Of a DNA stretch of 64,000 nt, positions 62,418 to 64,000 are shown one piece after another. The notes under the pieces were generated by a model. That model saw only the letters and a list, made by a program, of their open reading frames with translations, did no database searches and was not told where the DNA came from. The translations under genes were made by a program, and so were the position numbers. Position 1 is the first letter of the stretch; every line of letters begins with the position of its first letter. This DNA comes from Streptomyces nigra. Its GTDB lineage: Bacteria; Actinomycetota; Actinomycetes; Streptomycetales; Streptomycetaceae. Location: positions 868,001 to 932,000 of the forward strand of contig NZ_CP029043.1 of assembly GCF_003074055.1 (NCBI RefSeq), in the 5' to 3' direction.

Positions 62418-63443
62418 ATGCGCATTGGTGTCCTCACGTCCGGCGGCGACTGCCCCGGCCTGAACGCCGTCATCCGGTCCGTCGTGCACCGCGCCGTCGT
62501 CGACCACGGCGACGAGGTCATCGGCTTCCGGGACGGCTGGAAGGGCCTCCTGGAGTGCGACTACCTCAAGCTCGACCTCGACGCGGTGGGCGGCATCCTC
62601 GCCCGCGGCGGCACGATCCTCGGATCCTCCCGTGTCCAGCCCTCCCATCTGCGCGACGGCGTGGAGCGGGCCAAGGGCCATGTCGCGGAGCTGGGCCTGG
62701 ACGCGATCATCCCGATCGGCGGCGAGGGCACGCTCAAGGCGGCCCGGCTGATGTCGGACAGCGGCCTGCCGGTCGTCGGGGTGCCGAAGACCATCGACAA
62801 CGACATCGCGGTCACCGACGTCACCTTCGGCTTCGACACCGCCGTGACCGTGGCCACCGAGGCCCTGGACCGGCTGAAGACCACCGCCGAGTCCCACCAG
62901 CGCGTCCTCGTCGTCGAGGTCATGGGCCGGCACACCGGCTGGATCGCGCTGCACTCCGGCATGGCGGCCGGCGCGCACGCCATCGTCGTCCCCGAGCGGC
63001 CCTTCGACATCGACGAGCTGACCCGGCGGGTCGGCGCCCGGTTCGAGGCGGGCAAGCGGTTCGCGATCGTCGTCGCCGCGGAGGGGGCCAAGCCGGCGCC
63101 CGGCACGATGGCCTTCGACGAGGGCGGCAAGGACGTCTACGGCCATGAGCGCTTCGCCGGGATCGCCCGCCAGCTGTCGATCGAGCTGGAGCACCGCCTC
63201 GGCAAGGAGGCGCGTCCGGTGATCCTCGGGCATGTGCAGCGCGGCGGCACCCCGACCGCGTACGACCGGGTGCTGGCGACGCGGTTCGGCTGGCACGCGG
63301 TGGAGGCCGTGCACCGCGGCGAGTTCGGGCACATGACGGCGCTGCGCGGCACGGACATCGAGATGGTGCCGCTGGCGGAGGCCGTGGAGACGCTGAAGAC
63401 GGTCCCCGGGGACCGCTACGAGGAAGCCGAGTGCGTCCTGTAG
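62418..63443 (+). CDS. pfkA: ATP-dependent-type 6-phosphofructokinase
   Basis: A 341-residue phosphofructokinase from ATG 62418. Motifs are RIGVLTSGGDCPGLNAVIR at the start, IPIGGEGTLKAA, PKTIDNDIAVTD with the catalytic aspartate, and MGRHTGWIALH. GGEGT is the actinobacterial form of the ATP-PFK loop; PPi enzymes usually carry GGDD or GGEDT. It phosphorylates fructose 6-phosphate in glycolysis. A TAGGGT -10-like element lies at 62348-62353. The gene stands alone between two hairpin terminators. Confidence 0.93.
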   Translation: MRIGVLTSGGDCPGLNAVIRSVVHRAVVDHGDEVIGFRDGWKGLLECDYLKLDLDAVGGILARGGTILGSSRVQPSHLRDGVERAKGHVAELGLDAIIPIGGEGTLKAARLMSDSGLPVVGVPKTIDNDIAVTDVTFGFDTAVTVATEALDRLKTTAESHQRVLVVEVMGRHTGWIALHSGMAAGAHAIVVPERPFDIDELTRRVGARFEAGKRFAIVVAAEGAKPAPGTMAFDEGGKDVYGHERFAGIARQLSIELEHRLGKEARPVILGHVQRGGTPTAYDRVLATRFGWHAVEAVHRGEFGHMTALRGTDIEMVPLAEAVETLKTVPGDRYEEAECVL

Positions 63444-63468
63444 GCGACACCGCACTGATCTGACGAGT

Positions 63469-63500
63469 CTGCCCCCGGCCGCGAGCGCGGCCGGGGGCAG
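63469..63500 (+). terminator. Strong hairpin terminator after pfkA
   Basis: CTGCCCCCGGCCGC (63469-63482) pairs perfectly with 63487-63500 around a GAGC tetraloop. Confidence 0.85.
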
Positions 63501-63555
63501 TCCTAGTCTGTGTGCGGACAGAAACGCACAACCCCCACGAAACAGGAGCCGTCGG

Positions 63556-64000
63556 ATGGATCACAGCGGCCACGGCACGATGTCGGATCTGCCGCCGTTC
63601 ACGCTGGAGCGAGGGCTCGCGTGGTCCACGGACCCGTTCTTCCTCATCGCCTGCCTGGTGGGGCTCGGCCTGTACGCGTGGGGTGTCGTCCGGCTGCGGC
63701 GGCGCGGGGACGCCTGGCCGGTGACCCGGACCGTGTCGTACGTCGTCGGTGTGCTGACCGTGCTGCTGGTCATGTGCACCGGGCTGAACGAGTACGGCAT
63801 GGTCATGTTCAGCGTGCACATGGTGCAGCACATGGTGATCAGCATGCTGTCGCCGATCCTGATCCTGCTCGGCGCGCCCGTCACCCTGGCGCTGCGCGCG
63901 CTGCCGCCCGCGGCCCGGGGCAGCAAGGGGCCGCGTGAGCTGCTGCTCGCGCTGCTGCACAGCCGGTACATGCGGATCGTGACGCACCCGGCGTTCACCA
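63556..64000 (+). CDS. CtaG-type cytochrome c oxidase assembly protein (3' end outside window)
   Basis: A frame from ATG 63556 (AGGAG 7 bp before it) runs to the window end. It starts MDHSGHGTMSDLPPFT, with several histidines and methionines that could bind copper, then gives at least three membrane helices (FFLIACLVGLGLYAWG, VVGVLTVLLVMC, then HMVISMLSPILILLG). NEYGMVMFSVHMVQHM is typical of CtaG/caa3-type proteins that help copper insertion into cytochrome oxidase. Only the first 148 residues are visible. Confidence 0.85.
   Translation, partial: MDHSGHGTMSDLPPFTLERGLAWSTDPFFLIACLVGLGLYAWGVVRLRRRGDAWPVTRTVSYVVGVLTVLLVMCTGLNEYGMVMFSVHMVQHMVISMLSPILILLGAPVTLALRALPPAARGSKGPRELLLALLHSRYMRIVTHPAFT

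Overview
The window is about 64 kb of very GC-rich DNA (near 73% GC, almost every third codon position G or C). Gene density is high, GTG starts are frequent, ATGA/GTGA gene overlaps are common, and two repeat families typical of Streptomyces intergenic regions occur. Together with MurT/GatD, a SpoIIE-type phosphatase with an anti-sigma-like ATPase tail, ROK regulators and Tat-exported hydrolases, this indicates a Streptomyces chromosome. I see no rRNA, tRNA, CRISPR array, phage or complete insertion sequence.

Layout. 1-4.0 kb: 3' end of a xylulokinase with its ROK regulator, an exported amidase and a GAF-type regulator. 4.1-5.7 kb: an aldehyde dehydrogenase. 5.7-9.5 kb: a broken CHAT-protease-like gene, then a SulP anion transporter with two paralogous ArsR regulators that share one operator design. 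9.8-14.4 kb: a metallophosphoesterase, a two-component system whose kinase has an amber codon at position 9, a frameshifted acidic membrane-protein gene and a small secreted protein. 14.5-16.8 kb: a class V aminotransferase divergent from a LysR regulator.

16.8-34.5 kb is a methylated-amine (glycine betaine type) catabolic island. It holds a dimethylglycine-dehydrogenase-like protein, a heterotetrameric-type sarcosine oxidase in which delta and alpha are fused in frame, a quaternary-amine ABC transporter, an alpha/beta hydrolase, an IclR regulator, and a three-component Rieske oxygenase (oxygenase, FAD reductase, Rieske ferredoxin). Remnants of betaine aldehyde dehydrogenase and choline dehydrogenase lie inside it, so choline oxidation looks lost while demethylation of imported betaine to glycine is kept. 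A 17-bp inverted repeat, GTTGCG-N5-CGCAAC or a close variant, lies 19-29 bp before four starts and is probably the IclR operator.

34.7-47.5 kb: an alginate-lyase-family protein facing a GH88 hydrolase, two paralogous xylose-type sugar-binding lipoproteins on either side of a SpoIIE phosphatase, a single-domain sugar ABC ATPase with its permease, a DedA protein, a DUF779 protein, a phosphodiester-glycosidase-domain protein and small proteins. 47.6-53.6 kb: a phosphodiesterase-like exported enzyme, an acyl-CoA dehydrogenase pair with a quinone oxidoreductase, an XRE-cupin regulator and a thioredoxin-reductase-like flavoprotein. 53.7-64 kb: ATP-dependent DNA ligase with NUDIX hydrolase, succinic-semialdehyde-type dehydrogenase, a small conserved protein, an acyl-CoA dehydrogenase with a divergent TetR, peptide deformylase, murT-gatD, 6-phosphofructokinase, and the start of a CtaG-type protein running off the end.

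Three genes in 5.7-14.1 kb (CHAT, sensor kinase, acidic membrane protein) each carry a single disrupting change. Either this stretch is decaying or the underlying reads contain errors; the raw data should decide before any of the three is called a pseudogene.
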